From contig DAHL01000042.1 of NCBI GenBank assembly GCA_002509225.1, positions 1 to 5,525 on the forward strand: a DNA stretch of 5,525 nt. The letters run 5' to 3'. This document shows, piece by piece, positions 4,870 to 5,525 of this stretch. The notes under the pieces were generated by a model that saw only the letters and a list, made by a program, of their open reading frames with translations, searched no databases and was not told the DNA's origin. The stretch comes from Euryarchaeota archaeon UBA102. Lineage in GTDB: Archaea > Thermoplasmatota > Poseidoniia > MGIII > CG-Epi1. The translations under genes and the position numbers were made by a program. Each line of letters starts with the position of its first letter. Positions within the stretch are counted from its first letter, which is position 1.

Positions 4870-5525
4870 ATGAATAAACTAATAGCTTTGTTTATGATTG
4901 CATTTCTGACTACCAGTCCATTGGTTACTTCAAACGTACCTAATGAAAAAGTAATCCATCCAACTCTGTTCGAAGAGATGAACAAAGCAGACAACGAGAA
5001 TATTGAATTTATCGTGCAATACAGACCAGAATTAACTGATCAACACCTCAAAACAGCAGAAAATTTAGGCATCGAAGTCATCAGTATTTTTGAATTCATT
5101 GATGGATTCTATGGGAAAGGGGATGCTGAAGCATTAAAATTACTAAGTAGACAAGATGACATTTTCTGGATGGAACATAATTCGCAAATGGAATATTTCA
5201 TGCAAGACACTACAAGAGTTGTCAATGCAGTTGAAACGTGGCGTTCAGTAATTATTGATGAAGATGAGAATATCGTTGAAGATCAGTTTCACGCACATGA
5301 TTACATAGATGGAACCGGCGTAGCCGCAGTAATTATCGACACAGGAGTCGATGCAGGCCATCCCGATTTCGACTACGATGAAGGAAAAACTCTCTCATAC
5401 AAATTCGATAGAGCTTCACGAACTTGGATCGAAACCGAAAACTCCGATACATCTAGCGGTCACGGAACGCATTGTGCTGGAACTGTAGGTGGCAACGGCG
5501 ACGCCTCTGCGGGAGCAAAAAAGGG
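4870..5525 (+). CDS. Secreted subtilisin-family (S8) serine protease, 3' end outside the window
   Basis: The first 218 codons of an exported subtilase are present, open to the window edge. A signal peptide covers about residues 1-21. A propeptide-like region (about 44-110) follows, beginning EFIVQYRPELT, with the alternating strand/helix pattern of I9-type inhibitors. The peptidase domain starts near 115. The catalytic Asp157 lies in IIDTGVDAGHPDF and the catalytic His198 in SSGHGTHCAGT. The catalytic Ser block (GTSMA) would lie beyond the edge, so activity cannot be judged. Cys202 after HGTH resembles the HGTHC/HGTHVAG variation in proteinase K-like and archaeal subtilases. ATG is supported by the signal peptide directly after it and a weak SD (gagtgagg, spacing 7 nt). 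It lies 47 bases after tRNA-Ser on the same strand. The likely role is degradation of extracellular protein for nutrition. A C-terminal archaeosortase tail would be expected by analogy but is not visible. Confidence 0.9.
   Translation, partial: MNKLIALFMIAFLTTSPLVTSNVPNEKVIHPTLFEEMNKADNENIEFIVQYRPELTDQHLKTAENLGIEVISIFEFIDGFYGKGDAEALKLLSRQDDIFWMEHNSQMEYFMQDTTRVVNAVETWRSVIIDEDENIVEDQFHAHDYIDGTGVAAVIIDTGVDAGHPDFDYDEGKTLSYKFDRASRTWIETENSDTSSGHGTHCAGTVGGNGDASAGAKK

Noticed and set aside
4719..4994. Minus-strand reading frame of 91 codons
   Set aside because: It is antisense to tRNA-Ser and the start of the protease. The APGEGFEPPRDFSQ segment is the typical translated tRNA artefact.

Overview
This window looks like a piece of a marine planktonic euryarchaeal chromosome, most likely Candidatus Poseidoniia (Marine Group II) or the related Marine Group III. 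The evidence is archaeal-type tRNA-Glu and tRNA-Ser genes, TATA-like boxes about 25 nt upstream of start codons that lack Shine-Dalgarno sequences, a SAMP/ThiS-like ubiquitin-fold protein ending in GG, and a secreted esterase carrying thrombospondin type 3 calcium repeats and a PGF-CTERM-like archaeosortase tail. The assignment to a lineage is inference from these traits, not from a marker gene.

Layout, left to right. Positions 80-931 (+) hold a membrane protein built from two DUF4389 units, preceded by a clear TATA box. It is convergent with a 522-residue exported alpha/beta-hydrolase (957-2525, -) of the PHB depolymerase/feruloyl esterase type. Upstream of that, on the same strand, are tRNA-Glu(CTC) (2580-2657), an NAD-dependent nucleotide-sugar epimerase (2680-3627), a COG2426/'small multidrug export' type membrane protein (3624-4448) and a 68-residue ubiquitin-fold modifier or sulfur carrier (4479-4685). 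On the plus strand follow tRNA-Ser(CGA) (4736-4822) and the first 218 codons of a secreted subtilisin-family protease (4870 to the window edge), which runs off the end before its catalytic Ser.

The only convincing operon is membrane protein -> epimerase. The two genes overlap by ATGA, and the purine-rich Glu/Gly codons at the end of the first supply the ribosome binding site of the second. The other protein genes appear to have their own promoters and probably leaderless or nearly leaderless mRNAs. The esterase and the protease fit a heterotrophic life degrading extracellular polymers and protein. The tRNAs and the ubiquitin-like protein are housekeeping genes. Gene packing is tight: no gene-free stretch exceeds about 80 bases. 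I see no mobile element, CRISPR array or clear defence system. The most interesting items are the esterase architecture, the dual-use coding/SD sequence, and the compact promoter arrangement around the tRNAs.
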